Assembly: GCF_030848805.1 (NCBI RefSeq)
Contig: NC_092363.1
Span: forward strand, 11,204,886 to 11,268,885
Direction: 5' to 3'
Length of the DNA: 64,000 nt
DNA from: Temnothorax longispinosus
Taxonomy: Eukaryota > Arthropoda > Insecta > Hymenoptera > Formicidae
In this document: one piece after another, positions 11,856 through 21,604 of the stretch
Numbering within the stretch: the first letter of the stretch is position 1
Layout of the letters: every line of letters begins with the position of its first letter
The notes under the pieces: model-generated
The model's input: only the letters and a program-made list of their open reading frames with translations
Told to the model about the DNA's origin: nothing
The model's database searches: none
Made by a program: the position numbers and the translations under genes

Positions 11856-12690
11856 CACAGTATATACAGTAGCGCAACTCTCTGTCGGCGCCTTTGATGT
11901 TAGTGTTGTCCAAAATGGAGTGCGCATGCGCGAAATAAGTAAGCGCCCACTAGCACCAACTGAACGGCCACGTTCAGGCAGACACAACTGTTAAGTGTCG
12001 TCTTATCGACACGTTACGCTGATTCGTTGGATCTAAAAGTATAAGAGCCAATCACGTGCTATTGAGCGGTTTTACGCGCCCAACGTTTTTCTCTGAACTT
12101 CTTTCTCAATTGCTCTTCCTTTCTCCGCTCTCACTCCACTTTTACATGAAATTAATCTGAATTTAATGAAAATAATGAAGATAAATATTTATTATGTATC
12201 TATTAAAAATAAGAAAAAAAATTCAAAAATGAGAAAAAATAAAATTATATAAATGTGATTGCAGATTAAATAATATAAATGTATTGAGGTAAATTATTAG
12301 AAAATATAATGTTATATAACATATATTGAACAACCGAAAAGCAAAATATAATATTTTATACATTATACTTATAAGAAAACAATTATAATTATAAAATATT
12401 TAACATAAAATAGTTTTATTACATTAAATGAAATAAACGAATGATTTAATTATGCATCCAAAATAAAAATAAGATATACTATATTCATGCTTAATTTAAA
12501 ATGCGATGAATGTTTTAATTTTAATACGACGATATGTTCCCGGATAGCACGGAAAATTGAAAAGGAATTCTTTTTAAATTCTCGATTTAAAAAATTTTTA
12601 AAGTATTTTTTCCGTATATTATTTCTGTCCCAAAACAACTCTTAAGAGTTCAAAATAAATTTTTTTCTATGTCACCAATTCTGAGTTCTT

Positions 12691-12848
12691 CTTCAGATAC
12701 AAAAAAAATCACTTTTCTACTCCATAAGAATTCGTAATATATTCGAAATTATGTTTAGATAGTATTCTAATAGAGCTCTATCTAAGCGCTATTTCGAATG
12801 CATTGCGATTTCTTATAGAATAGAAAAATAATTCCTTTGTATCTGAAG
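12691..12848. mobile_element. Hairpin MITE with CTTCAGATACAAA ends
   Basis: CTTCAGATACAAA at the left is inverted at the right (TTTGTATCTGAAG), and the interior folds back almost throughout (for example CGAAATTATGTTTAGATAG against CTATCTAAGCGCTATTTCG). The element is 158 bp and non-coding. The transcript would form one long hairpin. Confidence 0.6.
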
Positions 12849-13346
12849 GATAAGAAATGTACTAATCCATTTTATGTTCTTTCTGATGCAGAAACTGTTT
12901 TCGGATAGATTATGAAGGATTCTTTCTTATCCGATGTTACAGACAGAATATTAGGATTATAAACACTGAAATTAGGAATATAAATATAGGAAAATATAAA
13001 ATAGAAGTATCCATGACTCCTATATCGATTAATGATTATATTACTAAATTGGTATACAGATTTGAAATATTGTATCATTAATTTTTATAACAAACAATTC
13101 GTATAATATGAGCGACATATTTATCGTACATACAGACATGCAAAATAAAATTTTATATGCAAAATAATCAATGTATACCTAATATGATATATTGAAAATA
13201 TAAAAGTGTCCCGAAAAAGTGGTCGAGTAACGATTCAAAATTCTACAAACATATTGTTACTTCGCAGAAGCAGCGACGATCGTTGTATTTCGGAATTCGG
13301 ACGCGCTTCCGCGCGTTCCGTTAATGCTTCATTGGATGAGAGTCTA

Positions 13347-13446
13347 TACCCGATAAAAACAGTCACGTCACATCCACGTCGAATCCACGTAATTTCGTCG
13401 TATCCACGTCGAATAACGTGGATCCACGTACTGTTTTTATCGGGTA
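13347..13446. mobile_element. 100-bp MITE with TA target duplication
   Basis: CCCGATAAAAACAGT and its reverse complement lie at the two ends, each flanked by TA, as expected for Tc1/mariner-type insertion. The interior holds four copies of a TCCACGT-type word, partly inverted. No coding sequence. Confidence 0.6.
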
Positions 13447-13657
13447 TGTACTTCGATAGATATGCATCAATCAATTGGCAGTAATTTATGGCTTATATAA
13501 AATGTGTCTGGATAGAATAATGGACATATGTATTATATTACTATCTCTATGATTCCCATACGCCGGATTGAGCATTGCGTTTATAAATTTATAAAATTTC
13601 TCCTAAGAGCCGTTCTGATCCGAGTAAGCAAAAGTCCACATACAAAAATCCACATAC

Positions 13658-14682
13658 GAAGTTGCAACACCATGGATTTAATAGCACTTTGATATTCCCA
13701 TTTAAGATAGCAGATACAATGAAAGAATCTATGGATAGATTTGAATATATTCTGTCTAGTCTTAGAAGTGTCGATAGGTTTCCGTTTAACGATGCTAAAC
13801 TGGTAATAATTTCTGCTCCGGTGTCAGTCTTCAAGGATAATACAACCTGTCTTGTATTTAAATGTAAATCAGGTACACTGAATTTCCTCGATTTCGTCGG
13901 CACTGCTATATTTTGCGAATCCATATCCGTAGTTTCATTCTTCTCTGTAGGTACTTGCACGTCGTCATCAATAAAACACAATTTAGAACTGTTGAAAATA
14001 TATACGAATATGTTATACATTCTTTGTTGAGTTACCTTATTCCGTATGTTATAAAGTTGATTGAGCCGGGATAAAGAGAAATGTACTTTCGTCGGTCGTC
14101 CCATTTCAATGAAAAACTGGCGGTTTTTGCCTAGAATCATTTCAGATTTTATTGTCGCAAAAGAAGGTGGAATACCCGTGTCTGGATGTGGATCTCCATG
14201 CTTTGTTTCTATCATATAAATTTTGAAATCCTTCTCGCTCGGTATTGCGTTTAGATTTTGTGCATTGCTGAGCGCTAGCTGTTATTGTTATATCGAAACA
14301 AGATATCTATAAATTCCGCAACAATATTAATTAAAATAAAATATTTGATAATATGCCACATTAATATTAAATGACGTATTAATTTTTTGTAAGTAAGATG
14401 GTATAATACGTACTTGTATCTTTTTAGATAAATGTTGCTGAGAGAATATGTTATCTTTCCGCAATTTACTAAAAATTCAAACGGTGGAAGTATCATATAG
14501 TTTCAACCATGGGCCTTCCCTACAAGAAAAAAAAATCATTACTTTTAATATAAATTCTGAATTAAATCATGAAACGCTGTTATATGATAACTTACAAATT
14601 GTATTGTATTGTGGAATGCATTCTGGACATTTCAAAATCGACACCACTATCTTTTGTGAAGTCGATCTGAATCATCTGACGT
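13658..14682 (-). pseudogene. VPS13/chorein-like gene fragment, three exon-like blocks
   Basis: On the minus strand, blocks at 14682-14596, 14519-14414 and 14267-13658 are separated by introns of 76 and 146 bases with good GT..AG ends (donors GTAAGT and GTACGT; a polypyrimidine tract before one acceptor), and a GTATGT donor follows the last block. The last two blocks join in frame. The product has features I associate with VPS13-type lipid-transfer proteins (for example PPFEFLVNCGK, LHLNTRQVVLSLKTDTG and LLNPWCC), perhaps the VPS13B type; this is from memory of the family. The first block and the start of the second do not share one frame with PPFEFLVNCGK, so a one-base shift has occurred there. 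It lies between the inverted repeats at 11857 and 15224. Confidence 0.4.
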
Positions 14683-15277
14683 CTGTTTCAGCCAGAAATT
14701 TGCATTTTAATAAGTATTTCAGAAATGTAACCGTTCGTAGACAACGTAGAATCAAGCAGCAATTCTTTCTAGATATTAGAGTATCACAGAGTTAGTTTCA
14801 CAAGATAAATAGATAAACGATATTCTTAATTTAAGCATGACTGATTTTAAGTACAATGATTATGAATAATTATCCTACCTTCTGAGGTTTGTAACCACTT
14901 TATACTCCTAAACTCTTTTCACTTTCATCACAAACGTAGTTATTCAGAGTCTGTCAAACACTTCTAACAGCTTTCAATAGCATTCAGTGGGTAATTGAGC
15001 TAAATTCTTTCCAAATTTCTGTTCCAATACAGATAGGCATTTACTTAACTGACCATTTAAATTCTGAGAGGGAGCGGAGCAGAACGGAGAAAGGAAGAGC
15101 AATTGAGAAAGAAGTTCAGAGAACGACGTTCAGATGGTGTTAGTGGGCGCTTACTTATTTCGCGCATGCGCACTTCATTTTAGACAACAAGAAATCAGGA
15201 GAGTTGCGCTACTGTATATACTGTAGTGCCGGCGATGGCTTTGCCGGAGGCAGGGCTGTCAAGCAAGAGCGGAGTCA

Positions 15278-16672
15278 GTGGCCTCCGGGTACGGGGACGA
15301 CCTGTCCGCCGAGAAGCTGGAGGAGACCCGCTTGAGTTGGATCCGACTGACGCAAGCGATTCACTTCGGCCGAGAAATGGAGGCGGTCCGGCTGGGCCGC
15401 TCGCTGCCGAGATCTAATTTTCTTGTCAGACTTAACCCTGTTCTAGATGCTCAAGGACTGCTGCGCGTTGGCGGGCGGCTCAAGCACGCCGTCCTGGCCT
15501 ACGACGAACGGCATCCCGTGATCCTGCCCGAGGCGTCACTGACCGTGGACGCTTGCCACAGGAGGACGTTGCACGGGGAAGTCCAAATGACCCTGGGGAT
15601 GATCCGTCAGCGATATTGGATCCCGCGAGGCCGCGCTCTAGTGAAGCGACTGATTCTCCGCTGCGTGACGTGTGCGCGTTGGCGGGCGGCAACCCCGCAG
15701 CAACTGATGGGCGATCTACCACGCGAGAGAGTGAGACCTTCACGGGCATTCCTGCACACGGGCGTTGACTACGCCGGGCCCATTATGTTGAGGACAACCA
15801 AGGGCCGAGGCCAGCGCTCCCACAAGGCGTTCATCTCGGTTTTCGTCTGCCTCGCCACGCGAGCGGTTCATTTGGAAGTCGTTTCGGACTACACCGCGGC
15901 GGCCTTCTTGGCAGCGCTTCGCCGATTCACTTCCCGCCGCGGGCTGTGCCTCAGCCTTCACAGCGATTGCGGGACCAACTTCGTCGGGGCCGACGCGCAG
16001 CTGCGCGCTCTCTTCGCGGCGAGCCATCCGGAAGGACGACAGATCGCCAGCCAGCTCGCCTGTGACGGGATCAAATGGCGGTTCAACCCTCCAGCCGCGC
16101 CTCACTTCGGGGGCATATGGGAGGCAGCCGTCAAGTCCCTGAAGCACCACCTTCGGAGGGTGCTGGGCGAAGCCACCTTAACTTACGAGGAGATGAGCAC
16201 TCTCCTCGCCCAGGTAGAAGCGTGCCTAAACTCACGTCCTTTACAGGCTCTTTCGGATGACCCGGACGACTTGGCGGCGCTGACGCCGGGGCACTTCCTG
16301 GTGGGGTCCGCGCTGACGGCGGTGCCCGAGCCGTCGCTGCTAGACGCGCCCGACAATCGACTATCCCGCTGGCAGTTGTTGCAGAAGATGCGGGATTACT
16401 TTTGGGAGCGGTGGACTCGAGAGTATCTCCACGCCCTGAGTCATCGTCCCAAATGGCTTGTCCAGAAGCCTGACCTCCAGGTCGGCAGCCTCTGCCTCAT
16501 TCGGAACGAAGCCACCCCGCCAACGAGATGGCCGCTGGCCCGCGTCATCCGAGTCCATCCGGGAGAGGACGGACGCGTTCGCGTGGTCACCGTTCGCACC
16601 GCGGCGGCTGAGTTTACCCGGCCCATTGTAAAACTTGTAATTCTACCGACTACCGACGCCAATATAAATTAA
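15278..16672 (+). CDS. BEL/Pao Pol C-terminus: integrase
   Basis: The 464-residue open frame (open upstream to 15227, starting here at GTG) covers the end of the RNase H/linker region (LLRVGGRLKH), the zinc-binding HHCC region ending CVTC, and the integrase core. Catalytic residues are visible: D in HTGVDYAGP, D in LHSDCGTNF and E in FGGIWEAAVK. The C-terminal BEL-type domain (LTPGHFLVGSAL, PTRWPLARV) follows, and the frame ends with a normal stop. It is undamaged over this length but lacks protease and reverse transcriptase, so it is a truncated Pol and not an independent gene. Confidence 0.9.
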   Translation: MASGYGDDLSAEKLEETRLSWIRLTQAIHFGREMEAVRLGRSLPRSNFLVRLNPVLDAQGLLRVGGRLKHAVLAYDERHPVILPEASLTVDACHRRTLHGEVQMTLGMIRQRYWIPRGRALVKRLILRCVTCARWRAATPQQLMGDLPRERVRPSRAFLHTGVDYAGPIMLRTTKGRGQRSHKAFISVFVCLATRAVHLEVVSDYTAAAFLAALRRFTSRRGLCLSLHSDCGTNFVGADAQLRALFAASHPEGRQIASQLACDGIKWRFNPPAAPHFGGIWEAAVKSLKHHLRRVLGEATLTYEEMSTLLAQVEACLNSRPLQALSDDPDDLAALTPGHFLVGSALTAVPEPSLLDAPDNRLSRWQLLQKMRDYFWERWTREYLHALSHRPKWLVQKPDLQVGSLCLIRNEATPPTRWPLARVIRVHPGEDGRVRVVTVRTAAAEFTRPIVKLVILPTTDANIN

Positions 16673-16971
16673 AGCATTGTGAAAAATTAAATTCCCGGGA
16701 GCAAGGTAAAACGTTAACGCCTAAAATTTGCGGTCTTAAAGTAGCGCTGCTTACGGACGCGTTCTTGTACAACCGGACTTTAATTCACGTATTCATGTTG
16801 CTCAATAGATCCGCCGGAAGGGGATCCCAGTATCTGTGCGTTACGACGCTGCGCGACGTAAAAATTCGCTCGCGCGTTCGAGAGTCAACGACCCCGTCGG
16901 CGGATCCGCGTGTCATCGCTAATTATCGTACCGCGATTATGTCGTCAGTCCCTCTGACGAGGCGGGCGGTA

Positions 16972-17607
16972 TGTTTAAGATTGCTTAAACGTTTATAACG
17001 ATTGCGAAGGCAAAAATATAAATTAGCGTTACAGCACGGCAATTGCGAGCACCGAGACTTGAGCATTATCGCCGTGACTTTCGACGGGACGACCAAATGA
17101 GTAAACAGTGGAGACAAGGCATTCTTTGTTCGCTTTGTTTCCTCTGTTTATAATTGTCGATCGAGCATCTCTCGGGGACTTCTCTCGGTGAGGCATGTAT
17201 CGAAAAGTCTCGAATTTGCGAGAAGCTCCCGAGAGCTTAAAGGGACGCGCGCTCTTGGCAACGGGGCCAGTCGCTCTCTGCTTTCCGAGTTGCCGCTGTC
17301 AATAATTCGAGTTGCTTGCTCCTTTTCTTTCGCGTGCGCTTTAGTACTTAGAGTTGCTCGCTCTTTCGCTCGCTTACACTTTCGCGCTGCCTGCATCGGC
17401 GCTTGCTTGCGCTTTCGCGACACGATCTCTTCCATCGTTATAATTGCGATTCAGCTTTTGTAAATAGTGTATATAGACGAATAAACTGTGCTTGTCCGTT
17501 AACTCTGCTCTTTGACTGTCTCTTCCTATACGCGGTTCGTGTCCTCGCTCGCGCGCGCGGTCCGCTTTTGAACACATAAGCAATATCATCATTTGACCTC
17601 GACGTCA
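16972..17607 (+). repeat. 3' LTR of the BEL/Pao element (636 bp)
   Basis: It begins TGTTTAAGATTGC directly after the purine tract and ends GACGTCA, where Helitron coding sequence starts. It contains AATAAA at 17480-17485 near TATA-like words, as expected for the LTR polyadenylation region. The partner LTR is not in the window, so boundaries rest on TG..CA ends and on the Helitron junction. Confidence 0.7.
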
Positions 17608-18355
17608 ATGCGTCCAGGAGAAGGGAAAGCTCCACGTTTTGCACAGCTTTATTTTATAGATACTAAAGGAGCTGTAAATCAAAGATTAAAAAAGGAAGCA
17701 AATAAAGGCTGTGATGCAAGTCTGATAAGAGAGTTGACAATTCTCATGGAGCATGACGATTCATTAGCGACGACGTTTAAGATGATGCGTCAGATAGAAA
17801 TAAATTTAAATTCTCAGGGTACTCAAGCACCAAATTTGATGTTGTTGTTCAGAAAAGATCCGAAACAAGATAAAAGAAGGTATAATGCCCCATGTGCAAA
17901 TGAAATAGCCGTGGTCTTTAATAATGTTGATGGTGAGCCTCCATTTGAGAGAGACATTAGGATATATAACAAAAATTCGAACGATATCCATCAAATTTCA
18001 ATTCTGGAAAAGTGTGACCCAATGTGTTATTCTTTATTATATCCATATGGCAACGATGGATGGCATTCTGAAATAAAATCAAATAATCCTCTATATCAAG
18101 GATATAAAATTTCTCAGATGAATTATTATGCTTACTTGCTGGCACCTAGAAAAGAATTTACTCAATTTAAAATGGCAGGCAAGTTGAGGTGTCAATTCAT
18201 ACTAGATGTCTATATAAAAACTGAGGCTAACAGGCTTAATTTTATTAAATTAAATCAGCCGAAGATAAGAGCAGAACTGTATTCAGGGTTAATGGATCAC
18301 CTAGATAGTCGAGAACAAAATGAAGGAATTAAAGCTGGTATACCAGTAATATTAC

Positions 18356-19104
18356 TGAACGGGGATAGTTTCGCCCCGGAGGCAAGATTTGCGATATTGT
18401 TACTCGAAGGACCAGAGGGGGGTTGTCGAGTTCCCCTCACGACTATCAAATGTTTAACGCGAAGGCAGAAGCGCATGCAACGAAATATTAAAGCGAAGCG
18501 ACTCACCGTGTCGGCCGTCGTCCCCGTGATTCCGCCAGGCCTCGTCTTGTCCTCTGAGCTCTGGCCGCTCCGTGGGTCTCGTCTCGTTCGGCATGCGATG
18601 GCAAAACTCGTGCAAGCAAGCAAGCGGTGGAGAGCAAGCGATAGAGCAAGCAGGAAAAGACAGTAGGAGACGTGCGCACTCCCGGTTGAGCAAGGCGGCA
18701 AAGGCGATTCCGTGATTCGTTCTGCCCGGCGAATGTGTGCCGTAAGACGGCTCCCAAAATATGTGTGTGTGCCGCACGGCGGCTTGACGAAAAAGTGTGT
18801 TTGCCGTAAGACGGCTGGATTGCTAATGCTTTGTCCCCGCGGTCCTGGAACATGTCGCTGCGGGCGAGTAGTTGTTCTTTTTCCGGGGGGAGTGGATGCC
18901 GTCGGCGGATAGGCGATGGCAGCACCGACAGGTGAGTCGCATGGTTTGACTGCTCGCGATCCGCTGACGTTTCGCGCGAGAATTACAATTGCGACGGGGT
19001 AACTATTTATGACTTATGTAACTAAGTATGAATTATATACAATTACATGAATAGAAAGTGACTATACTAACGACTACAACATATACGAGGCGATACGCCG
19101 AACA
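18356..19104. repeat. Solo LTR (749 bp) inside the Helitron
   Basis: The segment starts TGAACGGGG and ends CGCCGAACA, with the 5-bp target duplication ATTAC at 18351-18355 and 19105-19109. Excision gives the expected Helitron reading PVILPSSFMG. No coding sequence or second LTR is present. The end CGAACA resembles the end of the BEL/Pao LTR at 33643 (GCGAACA), which suggests but does not prove a BEL/Pao origin. Confidence 0.85.
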
Positions 19105-19329
19105 ATTACCATCATCATTTATGGGAAGTCCAAGGAATATGCAAGAAAGATATCAAGATGCAATGTCTATGGTGAGAAAGTTTGGGAAACCAGACATCTT
19201 TTTAACAGTCACATGCAATCCACAGTCTCCGTCAATTAAGGAAAACCTTGATGGATGCCAGGTAGAATATCGTCCAGATTTAGTAGCAAAAACCTTCAAC
19301 TTGGATGTAAAAGAACTGATGAGAGATCT

Positions 19330-19648
19330 TGTTGGGTATTATCTTGGATGTGCGCAGGTTGAGAAAAACAGAATTAGCCGAATGATAAAGAACACTACTT
19401 TAATATAACTGGAATCAGTATTACAATGTCACGCTCGCATGTCTTCTAACGAACGCTACCAAAAGACGAGTGTAATAGGCTGGAGTTTTTGGCGCGCGCT
19501 AAAAAGAATACCAACCGGAAAAATACTACCACGAGACGTGCGCGTGTGGTTGTTAGCGCCGCTGCGCCCAGACGAACCTTATTGGATATAATTTTCACTA
19601 GGCGTGCTTACTTAAACACCAAAAACTAAAATTTATAGGAACTTAACA
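19330..19648. repeat. Solo LTR (319 bp), copia-like start, inside the Helitron
   Basis: It begins TGTTGGGTATTATC and ends ACTTAACA, with the 5-bp target duplication GATCT at 19325-19329 and 19649-19653. Excision restores the frame through LMRDLMQKKIFGK. The TGTTGG start is common in Ty1/copia LTRs, but the parent element is not in this window. Confidence 0.85.
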
Positions 19649-20560
19649 GATCTAATGCAAAAGAAAATTTTCGGAAAAATCATAGCCCATGTAGGCGTAA
19701 TTGAGTTCCAAAAAAGAGGACTACCACATTTGCATTTACTTGCAATGTTAGGTGATGAAGAAAAGTCAGGGCATAAAGAAATAATAGACAAGATGGTATG
19801 GGCTGAAATCCCTGATGAAGAAATGTATCCAGAGCTTAATGCAATGGTTTTAAGGCATATGATTCACGGACCATGTAGCGACACATCGAGAAGATATCCT
19901 TGCATAGGGGAAGATAGAAAGTGTACAAAAGGCTATCCAAAAAAATTTTGAGACGAAACAAAAGCAAATGAGAATGGATATCCCATGTATCAAAGAAGGA
20001 ATACAGGGAAAAAATACAAGGTAAGAGGAAAAGAAATTGATAATCGATGGGTAGTGCCATATTCGCCATATTTATTAATGAAATATGATCGGCACACAAA
20101 TTTGGAAATATGTTCATCAGTAAAAAGCGTTAAATACTTATACAAGTGGAACTTCCGGTTCCGGAGAGAACGAGAGTGACAGGTGTGAAAGTGAGCGAGA
20201 GCAAAAGGGTTTAGAAGAGAGTGACGAGGGAAGCGGAGGAAGGAGAGGGTGACTGAGCAAGGAGGTGTGGAGGTGAGAGAGTGAGGAGGTAAGAAGGGGA
20301 ACAGAAGAGAGGCGGGGAAGAGGAGATAAAGGGAGGTAAAGTGGCCAGGCACTGAGAAGGTGGAAGCACGAACGATAGCTGAGCTAGAGGGGCGCACGGC
20401 AGGTGAGCCGAGCTGAGAGCGGCAGCACGAGGTGGGGCGCGAACGATAGCGAAGAGAGAGGGGCGACTCGACGCAGGATCCGGGACGCGGACAGCAACGC
20501 GAGACAGGGCATAGAGTAGGTTGTGGAGCTAGAGGGGGAACTGAGCCGAGGTAGGAGGAG

Positions 20561-21604
20561 ATGAGTGAAGGGAAAGAAAACGGGAAGGAGGGAAAGGGTG
20601 CGATAGGTAAGGTTAAGGAAAAGGAGAAAGTTAGAAGGGGGAGCACGGGAAATATAGAAGAGTTATGGAAGAGGAAGAGGGAGGAAATGGAGAGGAGCGG
20701 GGGGGAGGAAAAGGAGGAGATCTTCAAGAGAAGCAACATGACGGTAAAATCTCCTAAAAAAGACTCGGAGATAAGTGTGAAGGAGTTGGGAGAAAGAATG
20801 GGAGAAATGATGGAGGAATTTAGGGCAGTGAGAGAAGAGCTAAGGGAGGGTTTCAAGGAGCAGGGTAGGAAGATGAGAGAAGAGATAGAGGACCTGAGAA
20901 GGGAGTTTAGGGAGCGTGAGAAGAGATGGAAAGAGGAGAGGGAAGAGGCAAATAAGCAGAAGGAGAAAATGGAAGAAAGAATAAGGAGATTGGAGGAAAA
21001 AATGAAAGAGAGGAAGGAGGAGAAGAAGGAGGAGGAAAGAAACGGTAGAGGGGAGGTGGGGGAGAAAATGAGAGAGCTGGAGAGAAGGCTGGAAAGGAAA
21101 GAAAAGGAGGAGAGAAGAAGAAACATTGTAATAAGAGGGCTGGAAGTAAAAGAAGGAGGGAGGAGAGAAAATGCAGAAAAGTTACTTGAAGGAATAGGAG
21201 CGAAAGTAAAGGCTATAGAGGTGAAGAGAATAGGAGGTGATGCAGAAAAAGGAAGGGAAATGGTGCTATTAAAATTGGAGAACGAAGAACAGAAATGGGA
21301 GGTTATGGAAAAAAAGAGGAGCCTAGTGGGGAGAAAGGAAAGAATTACGGAGGACCTATCGTGGGAGGAAAGAAGAACGAATTGGAGGTTGAGAGAGATA
21401 GCGAGAGGGGAGGAAAGAGAGGGAAGGAGGGCATGGATTAAGGCAGGCAGAATAAGGCTGGAAAATACTTGGTGGAGATGGGATATAGAAGAGGAGGTGT
21501 TAAAGGACGAAAGGGGAAGGAGAAGAAAGGAGAGCAGAGGAGGGAAGGAAGGGAAAGAAGGTAAAGGAGGAGAGGGAGAGGTAGGAATGGAGACGGGGGA
21601 ATGA
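20561..21604 (+). CDS. LINE ORF1: coiled-coil nucleic-acid-binding protein
   Basis: The 347-residue protein is dominated by E, K, R and G. A long predicted coiled coil covers about residues 70-185. It is followed by an RRM-like segment beginning RRNIVIRGLEV and containing VLLKLENEEQKWEVM, then a basic C-terminal part (LSWEERRTNWRLREIA). This is the layout of L1-type ORF1 proteins, which bind element RNA and form trimers. The ATG at 20561 is the first in frame after the 5' untranslated region. The stop overlaps the ORF2 start (ATGA), so ORF2 may be made by termination-reinitiation, as described for the R1-clade element SART1. There are no breaks. Confidence 0.85.
   Translation: MSEGKENGKEGKGAIGKVKEKEKVRRGSTGNIEELWKRKREEMERSGGEEKEEIFKRSNMTVKSPKKDSEISVKELGERMGEMMEEFRAVREELREGFKEQGRKMREEIEDLRREFREREKRWKEEREEANKQKEKMEERIRRLEEKMKERKEEKKEEERNGRGEVGEKMRELERRLERKEKEERRRNIVIRGLEVKEGGRRENAEKLLEGIGAKVKAIEVKRIGGDAEKGREMVLLKLENEEQKWEVMEKKRSLVGRKERITEDLSWEERRTNWRLREIARGEEREGRRAWIKAGRIRLENTWWRWDIEEEVLKDERGRRRKESRGGKEGKEGKGGEGEVGMETGE

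Larger units (their letters stand above)
11857..15224. mobile_element. Putative 3.4-kb TIR element enclosing host-like exon blocks
   Basis: 11857-12140 and 15065-15224 are inverted copies of one sequence, beginning ACAGTATATACAGTAGCG and sharing GCGCATGCGC and TTCTCAATTGCTCTTCC; the left copy carries about 100 extra bases. The right copy ends next to BEL/Pao coding sequence and the left copy abuts the N gap. Between them are two small MITEs and VPS13-like exon blocks, and no transposase. Either this is one non-autonomous element that captured gene sequence, or two separate MITE copies in opposite orientation flank a gene remnant. The hidden left flank prevents a target-site check. Confidence 0.45.
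15225..17607 (+). mobile_element. BEL/Pao retrotransposon, 3' half with 3' LTR
   Basis: The element starts abruptly next to the TIR sequence at 15224 and continues through the end of pol, a 300-base 3' untranslated stretch, a purine-rich tract (GAGGCGGGCGG at about 16960) and the 3' LTR. It interrupts the Helitron, whose coding sequence begins directly after the LTR at 17608. The 5' half (LTR, gag, protease, RT) is not in the window and is probably in or left of the N gap. Confidence 0.85.

Noticed and set aside
11268..11987. Three open frames of about 200 residues across the gap
   Set aside because: They consist almost entirely of unknown residues from the N run.
14448..14795. 115-residue plus-strand frame
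   Set aside because: It is opposite the VPS13-like blocks, which have splice sites and family-like sequence on the minus strand.
19990..21126. 378-residue Ser/Leu/Phe-rich frame on the minus strand
   Set aside because: It is the complement of the purine-rich LINE 5' region and ORF1. The same holds for the minus-strand frames at 22410-23384 and 25003-25830.
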